The translations under genes were made by a program, and so were the position numbers. DNA of 37,398 nt from an uncultured Geobacter sp. (lineage in GTDB: Bacteria; Desulfobacterota; Desulfuromonadia; Geobacterales; Geobacteraceae), in contig CAIYDQ010000271.1 of assembly GCA_903925075.1 (NCBI GenBank), forward strand, positions 1 through 37,398. Reading direction: 5' to 3'. Positions within the stretch are counted from its first letter, which is position 1, and each line of letters starts with the position of its first letter. The notes beneath the pieces were generated by a model. It searched no databases. It was not told the DNA's origin and saw only the letters and a list, made by a program, of their open reading frames with translations. Shown one piece after another: positions 17,248 through 25,327 of this stretch.

Positions 17248-17374
17248 GTAGGTCGCGTTGAGGCACGAAACGCGACGTTGCGATGCCGCCACGAGTTGCG
17301 GTGACGCCAAGGGGGGCGGTCATGGCGTCCATGTGACGTTGCGTTTCACGAAGAATCCGTTCAACGCAACCTAC
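17248..17374. repeat. Palindromic intergenic element, copy B
   Basis: This 127-bp element begins GTAGGTCGCGTTGAGGCACG and ends with the reverse complement of GTAGGTTGCGTTGAACGG. The GAACGG-TTC-TCGTGAAACGC arm of copy A (2662) is here on the right, so the copies are inverted. Here it lies between icmF and the nitroreductase gene. Confidence 0.75.
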
Positions 17375-17424
17375 GAATGTACCGGCCAAACATGCAGCGG
17401 CTCATAGACGAGGAGAATCAACCG

Positions 17425-17964
17425 ATGGACGTTTACCAGGCGATCAGCGACAGACGAAGCATCAGGAAATATAAGGATCAGCCGGTCGAGCCGGAAAAGA
17501 TTACCCGCGTCCTGGACGCGGCGCGCCTGGCGCCATCCTGGAAAAACATGCAGTGCTGGCGTTTCCTGGTGCTGAACCAGGCAGCCGGCAGGGAGGCGCT
17601 CTTGGCCGCCTTCGATGACGACAACCCCGGCAAGAAGGCGCTGGCCCAGGCGCCGGTGCTGATCGTGGTCTGCGCCGACCCCGCCCAGTCCGAAGTAAGT
17701 CACGACATGGAATACTACATAGCCGACGCGGCTGCGGCCTTCCAGAATTTATGTCTGGCGGCTCATGAAATTGGGCTTGGCACCTGCTGGATGGGGATGT
17801 ATGATGAGGCAGCCGTCAAAGAGCGGCTGGGCATTCCGGCGGGGATCAGAGTGATCGGGGTGACGCCGCTTGGCTATCCGGACCAGGAGCCGAGGCAGCG
17901 TCCGCGCAAGGATCTGACCGAAATCGCCTATTACAATGACTGGGGGAAGACCGATGCTGACTAA
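17425..17964 (+). CDS. Nitroreductase-family flavoprotein
   Basis: The 179-residue protein matches the short FMN-dependent nitroreductase family, which transfers hydride from NAD(P)H to nitro compounds, quinones or other acceptors. The FMN-binding start is seen in AISDRRSIRKYKDQPV (residues 5-20), then ARLAPSWKNMQCWRF, and AHEIGLGTCWMGMY with the C-terminal VIGVTPLGYP. The true substrate cannot be read. GAGGAG lies about 9 nt before ATG 17425; upstream in-frame codons overlap the repeat element. Its end overlaps the M24 peptidase gene by 11 nt, so the two are probably co-translated. Confidence 0.88.
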   Translation: MDVYQAISDRRSIRKYKDQPVEPEKITRVLDAARLAPSWKNMQCWRFLVLNQAAGREALLAAFDDDNPGKKALAQAPVLIVVCADPAQSEVSHDMEYYIADAAAAFQNLCLAAHEIGLGTCWMGMYDEAAVKERLGIPAGIRVIGVTPLGYPDQEPRQRPRKDLTEIAYYNDWGKTDAD

Positions 17965-19123
17965 GATGGAATCGGAGCAAAGAATCATCAGGCTGCAAAA
18001 AGAGTTGCAGGAAAAGGAAATCGACGGGGCGCTGTTCATCTATCCGATCGACGTCTACTATTTCGCCGGCACGCGCCAGAACTCCGCACTCTGGATTCCG
18101 GCGCAGGGAAACCCGTTTTTGCTGGTGAAAAAAAGCTACAGCCGGGCCCGGGTCGAGAGCGTGATCAGCGACGTCCGCCCCTTCCCCTCCAGCAAGGAGT
18201 TCGCCGCGCAGTTCGCAGCGGATGTCAAAAAGGTCGGTTTCACCTTCGACGTGGCGCCGGTGCAGCAGTACAACTTCTACCTGAAGCTCTTGGCGGGGCG
18301 CGAATTCGTCGACATCTCCGCCGTCAACAGGGATATCCGCTCGGTCAAAAGCGACTGGGAACTGGCGCAGATGCGCAACTCCGGCGCCAAGGTCTGCGAG
18401 GTGTACCGACAGGTGCCGCAGTTTCTGAAGGAGGGGATGCGGGAGTTGGACATGGCCGCCGAGTTCGAGTGCCGGCTGAGAAAGGCGGGGAGCGAGGGGT
18501 ACGTGCGCATGCGCGCCTACAATCAGGAGCTGTTCCTGGGGTTGTGCGTCTCCTCGGCCACGGCCGGCAATCCCGGATTCTTCGACGGCGCGGTCACCGG
18601 CCGGGGATTGTCCAACGCCGCGCCGCACGGGGCCTCGACCGAGGTCATGCCGGCCGACACAGCCCTATTGCTCGACTACGCGGGGATCTTCAACGGCTAC
18701 ATCGTCGACATGACCCGGGTATTCGTGATCGGCAAGCTGGCGCCGGAGCTTGAGCACGCCTTCGCCACCTCGCTCGCCATTCAGAAGTACCTGGTGGAAA
18801 ACCTGAAGCCGGGAGCAATCTGCGAGGAGTTGTTCCTGAAAGCCGCGGAGATGGCGGCGGCCGCCGGTCTCGCGCAGAACTTCATGGGGGCGCCGGGAGA
18901 AAACGCCAAGTTCGTCGGCCACGGCTGCGGGTTGGAGCTGGACGAGTTTCCCGTGCTGGCCCAGGGCTTCAAGGTGCCGCTCAAAGCCGGGCAGACCCTC
19001 GCCATCGAGCCGAAATTCGTGCTGCCGGGGATCGGCGTGATCGGCATCGAGAACACCTTCGCCGTGAGCAGCGAGGGGGGGGTGAAACTCACCGACATGC
19101 CGGACGACATCGTCTACGTTTAA
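17954..19123 (+). CDS. M24-family Xaa-Pro peptidase-like protein
   Basis: The 389-residue protein has the creatinase-like N-terminal domain (about 8-135) and a pita-bread catalytic domain. All five metal ligands are visible: D241 (LLLDYAG), D252 (IVDMTRVF), H323 (FVGHGCGLELDE), E352 (AIEPKF) and E366 (GIENTF). Such enzymes remove N-terminal residues before proline using two Mn/Co/Zn ions. There is no signal peptide, so it is cytoplasmic. Start ATG 17954 follows GGGGGAAG and overlaps the nitroreductase gene. ATG 17966, right after that gene's stop, is an alternative. Confidence 0.9.
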   Translation: MLTKMESEQRIIRLQKELQEKEIDGALFIYPIDVYYFAGTRQNSALWIPAQGNPFLLVKKSYSRARVESVISDVRPFPSSKEFAAQFAADVKKVGFTFDVAPVQQYNFYLKLLAGREFVDISAVNRDIRSVKSDWELAQMRNSGAKVCEVYRQVPQFLKEGMRELDMAAEFECRLRKAGSEGYVRMRAYNQELFLGLCVSSATAGNPGFFDGAVTGRGLSNAAPHGASTEVMPADTALLLDYAGIFNGYIVDMTRVFVIGKLAPELEHAFATSLAIQKYLVENLKPGAICEELFLKAAEMAAAAGLAQNFMGAPGENAKFVGHGCGLELDEFPVLAQGFKVPLKAGQTLAIEPKFVLPGIGVIGIENTFAVSSEGGVKLTDMPDDIVYV

Positions 19124-19145
19124 AACCTGAAAGCGTCAATCGCTC

Positions 19146-19271
19146 ACCGCGAAGACGCGAAGAGCGCGGAGAAATTCAAATTCTTATAAAGGGTAAAAAT
19201 CCGAACCGATCACGGTGAAGGGTTTCTTTGTAACTGTCTGGTTTTCTCTGCGTGCTTCGCGTCTTCGCGGT
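19146..19271. repeat. 126-bp element with 29-bp terminal inverted repeats
   Basis: The left arm (19146-19174, ACCGCGAAGACGCGAAG, then GCGC and AGAAA) is the inverted complement of the right arm (19243-19271), differing mainly in five central bases. It fills the gap between converging genes (peptidase ending 19123 and kinase ending 19282). It looks like a MITE/REP-type sequence that may also end transcription from both sides. Confidence 0.75.
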
Positions 19272-19281
19272 TCGATGCTTT

Positions 19282-22239
19282 TTATCTGCTGAACTTGAAG
19301 AAAAAGGTCGCGCCCTCCCCTACTTTCCCCTCGGCCCATATCGAGCCGCCATGGCGCTCGAAGATGCGCAGCACGGTGGCCAGGCCGATGCCGTTGCCGC
19401 CGTAGTCGGTTCGGTGCAGCCTCTGGAACACCCCGAAAATCTTGTCGTGATACTGCATGTCGAACCCTATGCCGTTGTCCTTCACGAAAAAGGTCCTGTG
19501 GCCCTTCACCACGGTTTCGCCGACCGTCAGCAGCAGCTTCTCCTCGCGCGACGAGTATTTCCAGGCGTTACTCAGCAGGTTCTCCAAGGCCTGTTTCAGC
19601 AGCACTTTGTCGCCTCTCGCCGTCAGCCCCTCGCTGACGGTGAACTCCACCTCCCGCTCAGGCTCCATCTCCTGCAACTCCGCGAACACCAGGCGGGCAA
19701 GCTCACTGAGATCCACCGTCTTTTTCACCAGCTCCGTCCTGCCCACCCTGGCCAGATCCAGGATGTCGTCGATCAATTTGCCCATGGTGGCGCTGGCCAC
19801 GCGGCTGCGATTCAAAAAGGGAAGCGCTTCGGGGGGGAGATAGTCGGCGAAGTCTTCCATCACTATGGCCAGATAGCCGTTGATCGCTCTGAGCGGGCTG
19901 CGCAGATCATGGGAGACGGAGTAACTGAAGGTCTCCTGCTCCCGCAAGGCAGTTTCCAGTTCTACCGTCCGCTCATGCACCCGCGCCTCCAGCACGCCGT
20001 TCAGCTCCCGGATCTGGGTTTCCCATTTTTTTTGTTCGGTGACGTCGCGCGAGATGCCGAAGGTGGCGAAAACCCTGCCGTTCTCGTCGAAGAGCGGCCC
20101 CTTCGTGCTGGAAAAGATGCGCCTGTCGCCGTTGGCCGTGGTCAGCGCATCCTCGGAAACCAAGGTCGCGCCGGCAATTTCCGCCGACCAGTCGCTAGCG
20201 ATTAAGCCGTCGGCGTCGCTGGGGAAAAGCTCGGCATCGTCCCGGCCGAGGACCTCGTCGGCGCTTCTTCCAGTGGCAAGCGACGCCGAGGTATTGAAAA
20301 GGAGGTAGCGTCCGCGGGTGTCTTTGACATAAATGGCGTCCCTGCTCGCTTCGATCACGGCGTTGAGCAGATTGCGGCTGCGCCGCAATTCTTCTTCTAT
20401 CGCCTTTTTCCCGGTAATGTCGTGCACGATCGAGAACACCAAACTGGAATTCACCAACTCGATGGGCGTGGAGTGGACTTCTACGGTGCGCACTCCGCTG
20501 TGGCAGGTCTTGTGCCGAAAAACGAAGCGGTTCTCGTCGCTCTCGTTGGCGCGCCGGAGTTGATGCCGCAGGGCGTCGGAGGGAAGCTCGTTGATTTCGT
20601 CGATATTCATGCTCAGCAGGGCGTCCCGGGAATAGCCGTAAAACCTCTCGGCAGCCAGGTTGGCATCGACGATGGTCCCGGCGGTCGGCTCGATCAGCAG
20701 CATCACGGCGCCGTTCGCGAAAAACATCTTCTTGAAGCGCTCCTCTCTTTCCCGCAGCAGCTCCTGCGACCGTTTGAGTTCGGTTATGTCCTCCAACAGC
20801 CAAATGGCGCCTCTTGACATGTCCGTCGGGTCGATAGCCTTGCCGACATTCCTCACCAGAACATGAACGCCGTCTTTTCTCACCAATTCCTGCACCGTCT
20901 CGAAGATCTGCCCCTTGGCCAGTTGGGTATAAGCGGCATCGCCCACTTCCTGAAATTTTTCCTGCGAAGGGTACAGCGCTCTGGTCGGCTGAGACTCCAT
21001 CTCTTCCTTGGCATACAGGAATATTTCTTCCATCTTCTTGTTAACCAATACCTGCGTGCGACCTATCGTCTTGGAAATGCCGATGGGAGCGTTTTCCAGG
21101 ATGATCGCCCGCTCCAGCATCACGCCGGTCAAGGCTTCCTGCGCTTCCCTGCGCTCCAGGATTTCTCGCCGCAGCGCCTCGTTCAGCCGGATCAACTCCA
21201 ACCCGGCGCGGTCGCGCTGCCGAGACCGCAGGCGCAGGGCGGTGGAAGCCTCCTCGATTTCGGTGATGAGGGGCTGCCGGGCAAGCCCTCCCTCCCCAGC
21301 AGCGGGGTCGGCCAGCGATTGAATGTCCAAAGCGATCCTGCGCGCGTAACCGATGGCCAAGACCACGCCGAAAAGAGAAATGGATGCCGCTCCGACCACC
21401 GCGGACCACGTCCAACGCGAGATCTTGAGCATCAGCGAAGCCTTGGGAGCGCCCACCAACACGGTCCAACCGGACATGGCGGAGCGGCTGAAGGATGCAA
21501 AGACGGACACTCCATCCAGATTCGTGCCGTCGACGGTTCCTTCCGGGGCAAGCGCCATCGCCTGCTGCAGCCCTTTGGTGCTTTTGCCTCCGACGAACCG
21601 CCGGCCGTTTGGGAACCTGGTCACCACGTTTTGTTTGCCGTCCACAACGGTTCTGTATTCGCCCGGTTGCAGCTTTTCCTTCAGAAAGACGGCCTCCAGA
21701 TATTCGCTGGGGAAAGTCATGGCCAGATCGTAGGCCACCTTCCCATCCAAAACCACGGGTACGTCGACGCCGACCTTTGGGCGCCCGGTGGTGGAGCCGA
21801 AGAACAAATTGGTGATCACCGGCTTTTCGCTGCGAAATACCAGGCGAGTCGCTTCCAGGTTTTGCCTTCTCGGCAATTTGGCGGACGAGGGGCGCAAGGT
21901 ATTGACCAGTTGCACTCCGGCGGCATCGGCCACGATGATGTCCGCTCCCGGATAGGACTTCAACAGTTGCAAAGCCTGGCGGTGCACGCCGTCGAAGTCA
22001 CCGGTGGCGAAGTTTGGGGAGGTCGCGAAGGCGAGCAGCGCCGCCTGGATGTTGGCCAGTTCCATGTCTACCGCCCTGACCATGGAGCGCGCCGAAGCCA
22101 TCTGGATCCGTTCCATGTCGGCGCACTTGTCGGCATAGGCATTAAAAAGGAAGGCCGCCACCAGCCATACCGGAAGGGTCGCGGCAACGAGCAATTTAGC
22201 CAGTTGGGTGCGAACGGGAGAAGGAGTTTTGAAAATCAT
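19282..22239 (-). CDS. Large sensor histidine kinase (dCache-like, three PAS)
   Basis: The 985-residue membrane kinase has two hydrophobic segments (about residues 14-33 and 278-300) flanking a roughly 245-residue extracytoplasmic region with the pattern of a double Cache sensor (PGADIIVADAAGV, VGVDVPVVLDG, SGWTVLVG). A coiled linker (about 335-375), three PAS domains (about 375-490, 495-615, 620-745), HisKA with H777 in YSVSHDLRSPLRAI, and an ATPase domain (NLLSNAWKYS, DNGIGFD, GNGIGLATVLRIFERHGG) follow. The HisKA type is that of phytochrome-like kinases. It has no receiver and no adjacent regulator, so its partner is elsewhere. AGAGG precedes the ATG. Confidence 0.92.
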   Translation of the reverse strand: MIFKTPSPVRTQLAKLLVAATLPVWLVAAFLFNAYADKCADMERIQMASARSMVRAVDMELANIQAALLAFATSPNFATGDFDGVHRQALQLLKSYPGADIIVADAAGVQLVNTLRPSSAKLPRRQNLEATRLVFRSEKPVITNLFFGSTTGRPKVGVDVPVVLDGKVAYDLAMTFPSEYLEAVFLKEKLQPGEYRTVVDGKQNVVTRFPNGRRFVGGKSTKGLQQAMALAPEGTVDGTNLDGVSVFASFSRSAMSGWTVLVGAPKASLMLKISRWTWSAVVGAASISLFGVVLAIGYARRIALDIQSLADPAAGEGGLARQPLITEIEEASTALRLRSRQRDRAGLELIRLNEALRREILERREAQEALTGVMLERAIILENAPIGISKTIGRTQVLVNKKMEEIFLYAKEEMESQPTRALYPSQEKFQEVGDAAYTQLAKGQIFETVQELVRKDGVHVLVRNVGKAIDPTDMSRGAIWLLEDITELKRSQELLREREERFKKMFFANGAVMLLIEPTAGTIVDANLAAERFYGYSRDALLSMNIDEINELPSDALRHQLRRANESDENRFVFRHKTCHSGVRTVEVHSTPIELVNSSLVFSIVHDITGKKAIEEELRRSRNLLNAVIEASRDAIYVKDTRGRYLLFNTSASLATGRSADEVLGRDDAELFPSDADGLIASDWSAEIAGATLVSEDALTTANGDRRIFSSTKGPLFDENGRVFATFGISRDVTEQKKWETQIRELNGVLEARVHERTVELETALREQETFSYSVSHDLRSPLRAINGYLAIVMEDFADYLPPEALPFLNRSRVASATMGKLIDDILDLARVGRTELVKKTVDLSELARLVFAELQEMEPEREVEFTVSEGLTARGDKVLLKQALENLLSNAWKYSSREEKLLLTVGETVVKGHRTFFVKDNGIGFDMQYHDKIFGVFQRLHRTDYGGNGIGLATVLRIFERHGGSIWAEGKVGEGATFFFKFSR

Positions 22240-22523
22240 GGCGCCTCTGGCAAACGATTAGCGGCCAGCGATCCGGCTTGCCGCTTGGTTCTGAGAAGTT
22301 TATTCCACTGCCTCAGGACGACGAAGAACTGGGTAAGGCCGGCTAACGCATGGGGCCAACCATGCTTAAAACCAAGCGCCGCCGTCGTGTATGTTTTTGG
22401 TCCCGCGAGTTTATATGTTAATTATTTAATAATCAACTTCTTTTATTAAAAAGAGGAGTGGAAAAAAGGGCCGGGGTACATCGAACTGCGGTGCAGGCTT
22501 TTAGGCGGGGGTGAAATGACATT
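22240..22523. other. Intergenic, AT-rich upstream region of the kinase
   Basis: This 284-bp gap lies between the starts of the kinase gene and a hairpin repeat. The AT-rich core (about 22405-22455, TTAATTATTTAATAATC) could hold the kinase promoter, but no clear -35/-10 pair was found. No ORF with a ribosome site is seen. Confidence 0.4.
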
Positions 22524-22612
22524 AGAACAGTCCCCCTCCCCTTGCGGGAGGGGGACTGTTCTCGGCCAGAGCTTGACTTAACTGCAGCGGGGTTAGGGAG
22601 GGGGAAGCCGGC
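22524..22612. repeat. Long perfect hairpin repeat, copy 1
   Basis: A 17-bp arm AGAACAGTCCCCCTCCC (22524-22540) pairs perfectly with its complement at 22546-22562 around the loop CTTGC. A trailing segment (GGC-AGAGCTT to GGGAGGGG, up to about 22612) is also shared with copy 2 at 29963. It lies just downstream of the dehydrogenase gene, but no T-run follows on that strand. Confidence 0.85.
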
Positions 22613-22628
22613 TGATCCTCAGACTACA

Positions 22629-23564
22629 TCACGGGCAGGACTCCAGCATGTCTTCGGCGGTCGCGATGACGTACTTGGAAAGATCCCTGGGCTTGGGGTT
22701 GCGGGGGTCGCTCCAATCGTAGAACCCCAGACCGGTGCTGGTGCCGTTCTCGCCGTTCTTCACCATGCGGATCAGCGTTACCGGCGGATACATGCGGGGA
22801 TCGTTGGTTGCCTGATACATCTGCAGCGCGACCCGCAGCATGGTCGGAGCGGTGATGAAATCGTGCAGCTTGAAGGTCCCTTGCGGATGCCCGACGCTGG
22901 TATTCAGGCCGAGGTCGCCGTCTTCCACCTTGATCTTCCCCTGCTCCAGCAACCGCACGGCGTCCAGCATCTGGGGCACGAGCAGACGGTTCACCCAAAA
23001 TCCGGGGATGTTCGGCGCCAGGAACGGCGATTTTTTCATGTCGAGCAGCGTCTGGCGCGTGAATTCGATGGTCGCGGCGCTGGTCTTGGCTCCCGGCACC
23101 ACCTCGACTCCCGGCATGAGCGGCACCGGGTTCATGCCGTGGGTGACGATGGAGCGATCCGGGCGGCCACCGGCTTCAGCCATGGGATCGATATCGAGGC
23201 TGCTGCTGTTGGACCAGAAAATCACCGATTCCGGCAGTTGCGGCAGGTACTCGGCCAGCACGGTGCATTTCAGTTTCAAGTCTTCGTAGATGACTTCCAG
23301 AAATACGTCGCATCCTTTGGCCGCATCGATAAAGGCGGTTTTTTCCGTATGGACGCGGATGTTTCCCATGGCGTTGGCCACGAAATCAGCTCCTTCGAGC
23401 TTGAACTTCTTGGCAACCGTCGCGGCAAGCTTCTCGCAACCGCCGACCACGCCGGCAAGCGTCTTCGGGCTCGCGTCGTAGCAGTGTACTTCGTGCCCGC
23501 TGATGGCGCACTGCGTGATCCAACCGCGCCCCATAATTCCTGTTCCTAAAACTGCAAATTTCAT
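22629..23564 (-). CDS. 3-hydroxyacyl-CoA dehydrogenase
   Basis: The 311-residue enzyme oxidises a 3-hydroxyacyl-CoA to 3-oxoacyl-CoA with NAD. It has the N-terminal Rossmann motif GTGIMGRG (7-14), the SNSSSL serine, the catalytic histidine in THGMNPVPLMPGVEVVPG, and the helical C-domain signature NIPGFWVNRLL. The usual HFFNPVP reads HGMNPVP, a change beside the catalytic histidine that suggests an unusual acyl group, possibly aromatic or branched (inference). AGGAGG lies 6 nt before ATG 23564. A strong sigma-54 promoter (23728-23742) reads into it, so it belongs to the regulon of the adjacent NtrC-type regulator. Confidence 0.9.
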   Translation of the reverse strand: MKFAVLGTGIMGRGWITQCAISGHEVHCYDASPKTLAGVVGGCEKLAATVAKKFKLEGADFVANAMGNIRVHTEKTAFIDAAKGCDVFLEVIYEDLKLKCTVLAEYLPQLPESVIFWSNSSSLDIDPMAEAGGRPDRSIVTHGMNPVPLMPGVEVVPGAKTSAATIEFTRQTLLDMKKSPFLAPNIPGFWVNRLLVPQMLDAVRLLEQGKIKVEDGDLGLNTSVGHPQGTFKLHDFITAPTMLRVALQMYQATNDPRMYPPVTLIRMVKNGENGTSTGLGFYDWSDPRNPKPRDLSKYVIATAEDMLESCP

Positions 23565-23727
23565 GCTCATCCTCCTCAAGTGATTTAAAAAACCCTTTTG
23601 CAACCATTGCCCTGCGGGTCACCCCCGAAGCAGGGGGTAAACTATCAAACTGGTACCAATTTACTTCTTTAGCGCCGTACCCGCTCGCCCCGCTAGCGGC
23701 GATCCGGACCGGCGGCAGCCATTACCA
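23565..23727 (-). other. Leader of the dehydrogenase transcript
   Basis: About 150 nt of untranslated leader follow the predicted sigma-54 start near 23716. It includes a hairpin with 6-bp arms CCCTGC/GCAGGG (23610-23635) and the small palindrome TGGTACCA (23651-23658). Neither matches a known regulatory RNA. Confidence 0.35.
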
Positions 23728-23742
23728 GCAAGGCATGTGCCA
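23728..23742 (-). promoter_or_regulatory. Sigma-54 (-24/-12) promoter of the dehydrogenase gene
   Basis: On the minus strand the sequence is TGGCACATGCCTTGC followed by T, matching the RpoN consensus with GG and GC at the required spacing. It has the same layout as the promoter at 27026. Start of transcription is expected near 23716. Confidence 0.8.
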
Positions 23743-23968
23743 ACATTTCTCAAATCAAAGGGCGGTGGCTGCCGGTACGGGTAACAGCCCAAATCAGCGG
23801 GGTTTTTTTGCGGATTATCGACGGCAAAACAAACTTACGGCCGGGCGAGGCAAGCCCTCGACACCGAAAGGACGATTCCAATTGAAAGATCCTTACACCT
23901 CTCCGGCGGATAGCCGGCGAATAGGCACGTTTTCTTTCAAAGTGTCGCTTCGGTATGGAAAGAAACTT
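23743..23968. other. Region between regulator gene and dehydrogenase promoter, possible enhancer
   Basis: No gene is seen in these 226 bp. Activator-binding sites would be expected here. Candidates are TGAAAGATCCTTACA (about 23883), CTTTCAAAGTG (23934-23944) and TGGAAAGAAACTTTCA (23956-23971, overlapping the regulator stop codon). The last shares CTTTCACTTT with the palindrome at 26970, the proposed site near the other sigma-54 promoter. Confidence 0.4.
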
Positions 23969-25324
23969 TCACTTTCCCTTCTCCAGGCCGTAGATCTTGA
24001 TCTTCGCCCGCAGCGTCGGCCGGGATATCTGCAGGGCCTGACAGGTCTTTCCCAGGTTCCAGGCGTAGGTGTTGAGGGCGAAGCGGATGTAGTCCTGTTC
24101 CGCCTCGGCCAGGGGGCGCACCGACTTCTCCGGCGTGGGGCGGTAGTGGTCGCCGTCCAGGGCCGAGGCGATGTCGTCTCCGGTCAAGAGCGAGGACTTG
24201 GACATGAGGGAGGCGCGGGTCAGGACGTTTTCCAGCTCCCGGACGTTTCCCGGCCAGTCGTAATTCATCAACAAGGAGTTCGCTTCGCCGGAGAGGGTCC
24301 GCGGCTTGAGAGCGGCGCGGGCGGCGACCTTCTCCAACAAATAGCGCGCCAGGTCCGGGATATCCGAGCGCCGGTCGCGCAACGGCGGCATGTAAATGGT
24401 CACCACCTTGAGTCGGAAGAAGAGGTCCTCCCGGAAGGTTCCTTCCGCCACCATGGCCTTCAGGTCCCGATTGGTGGCCGCGACGATCCTGGCGTTGGAC
24501 TGAATGGGGGTCACGCCGCCGACCCGCACGAACTGCCCTTCCTGCAGAAAACGGAGCAATCGGCTTTGCAGCTGCAGAGGCAGTTCGCCTATCTCGTCGA
24601 AGAAGACCGTGCCGTCGCCGGTAAGCTCGATGCGCCCGGGACGAGTGCGCTCGGCGCCGGTGAAGGCGCCTTTCTCGTAACCGAACAGTTCGCTCTCCAC
24701 CAGCGTCGGCGCCAGCGTCGAGCAATCCATGACGGTAAAGGGCTTGTCGCTCCACGGGCTGTTGCGGTGGATCACCTTGGCGACCATATCCTTGCCGGTC
24801 CCGCTCTCCCCCTGGACCAGCACGGTGACCCTCGATTCCGAGGCGAGCGCGATCTTCTTGAACACCTCCTTCATCGCCTTGCTCTTTCCCGCCAGATGCA
24901 GCTTCCCCACCGGCGCCGCCTGTTCCTTGGGCGGCTCCTCGACGGCAGAGGAAGCGAGGGCGGATCTAAAGGAGCTGAGGCGCTTGAGGACGGCGTCCAT
25001 CTCTTCGATATCCAAGGGCTTGTGCAGGTAGTCGAAGGCGCCCAGCTTGATGGCCTGGATGGTGCTCTCCATATCCTGATGGGCGGTGATCATGATCACC
25101 TGGGCCACGGGGTCGTGCAGGCGGAGTTGCTCCAGAACCTGCAAGCCGTCGATGTCGGGGAGCCGGATATCGAGGACCACCAGATCGGGACGGCTCTTTT
25201 TGGCCTGGGCTATCCCCTTTTTGCCGGTGGGAGCGGTCTGGACCCTCCAGCCCCGCAGCTGGAAGAAGACCTCCATGGATTGGAGGATGGAAGCTTGATC
25301 GTCGATGATGAGAACCGTTGCCAT
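23969..25324 (-). CDS. NtrC-family sigma-54 response regulator
   Basis: The 451-residue activator has a receiver (D52 in VVLDIRLPD, K102 in LHKPLD), an AAA+ domain (Walker A GESGTGKD at 172-179, GAFTGA sigma-54 contact at 219-224, Walker B VFFDE at 240-244, arginine finger in FREDLFFRL) and a C-terminal Fis-type helix-turn-helix (NLGKTCQALQISRPTLRAKI). Phosphorylated hexamers remodel sigma-54 polymerase at distant promoters. It starts 3 nt after the stop of the kinase gene upstream. Sigma-54 promoters lie on both sides of this gene pair, so both flanking catabolic units are likely targets. It is analogous in layout to BamW-type regulators of Geobacter aromatic metabolism; orthology is not claimed. 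Confidence 0.95.
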   Translation of the reverse strand: MATVLIIDDQASILQSMEVFFQLRGWRVQTAPTGKKGIAQAKKSRPDLVVLDIRLPDIDGLQVLEQLRLHDPVAQVIMITAHQDMESTIQAIKLGAFDYLHKPLDIEEMDAVLKRLSSFRSALASSAVEEPPKEQAAPVGKLHLAGKSKAMKEVFKKIALASESRVTVLVQGESGTGKDMVAKVIHRNSPWSDKPFTVMDCSTLAPTLVESELFGYEKGAFTGAERTRPGRIELTGDGTVFFDEIGELPLQLQSRLLRFLQEGQFVRVGGVTPIQSNARIVAATNRDLKAMVAEGTFREDLFFRLKVVTIYMPPLRDRRSDIPDLARYLLEKVAARAALKPRTLSGEANSLLMNYDWPGNVRELENVLTRASLMSKSSLLTGDDIASALDGDHYRPTPEKSVRPLAEAEQDYIRFALNTYAWNLGKTCQALQISRPTLRAKIKIYGLEKGK

Positions 25325-25327
25325 GAT

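Noticed and set aside
13897-17310. Very long minus-strand open frame opposite icmF
   Set aside because: It is a GC-rich antisense shadow. The plus-strand frame has full IcmF domain motifs, a ribosome site and a promoter.
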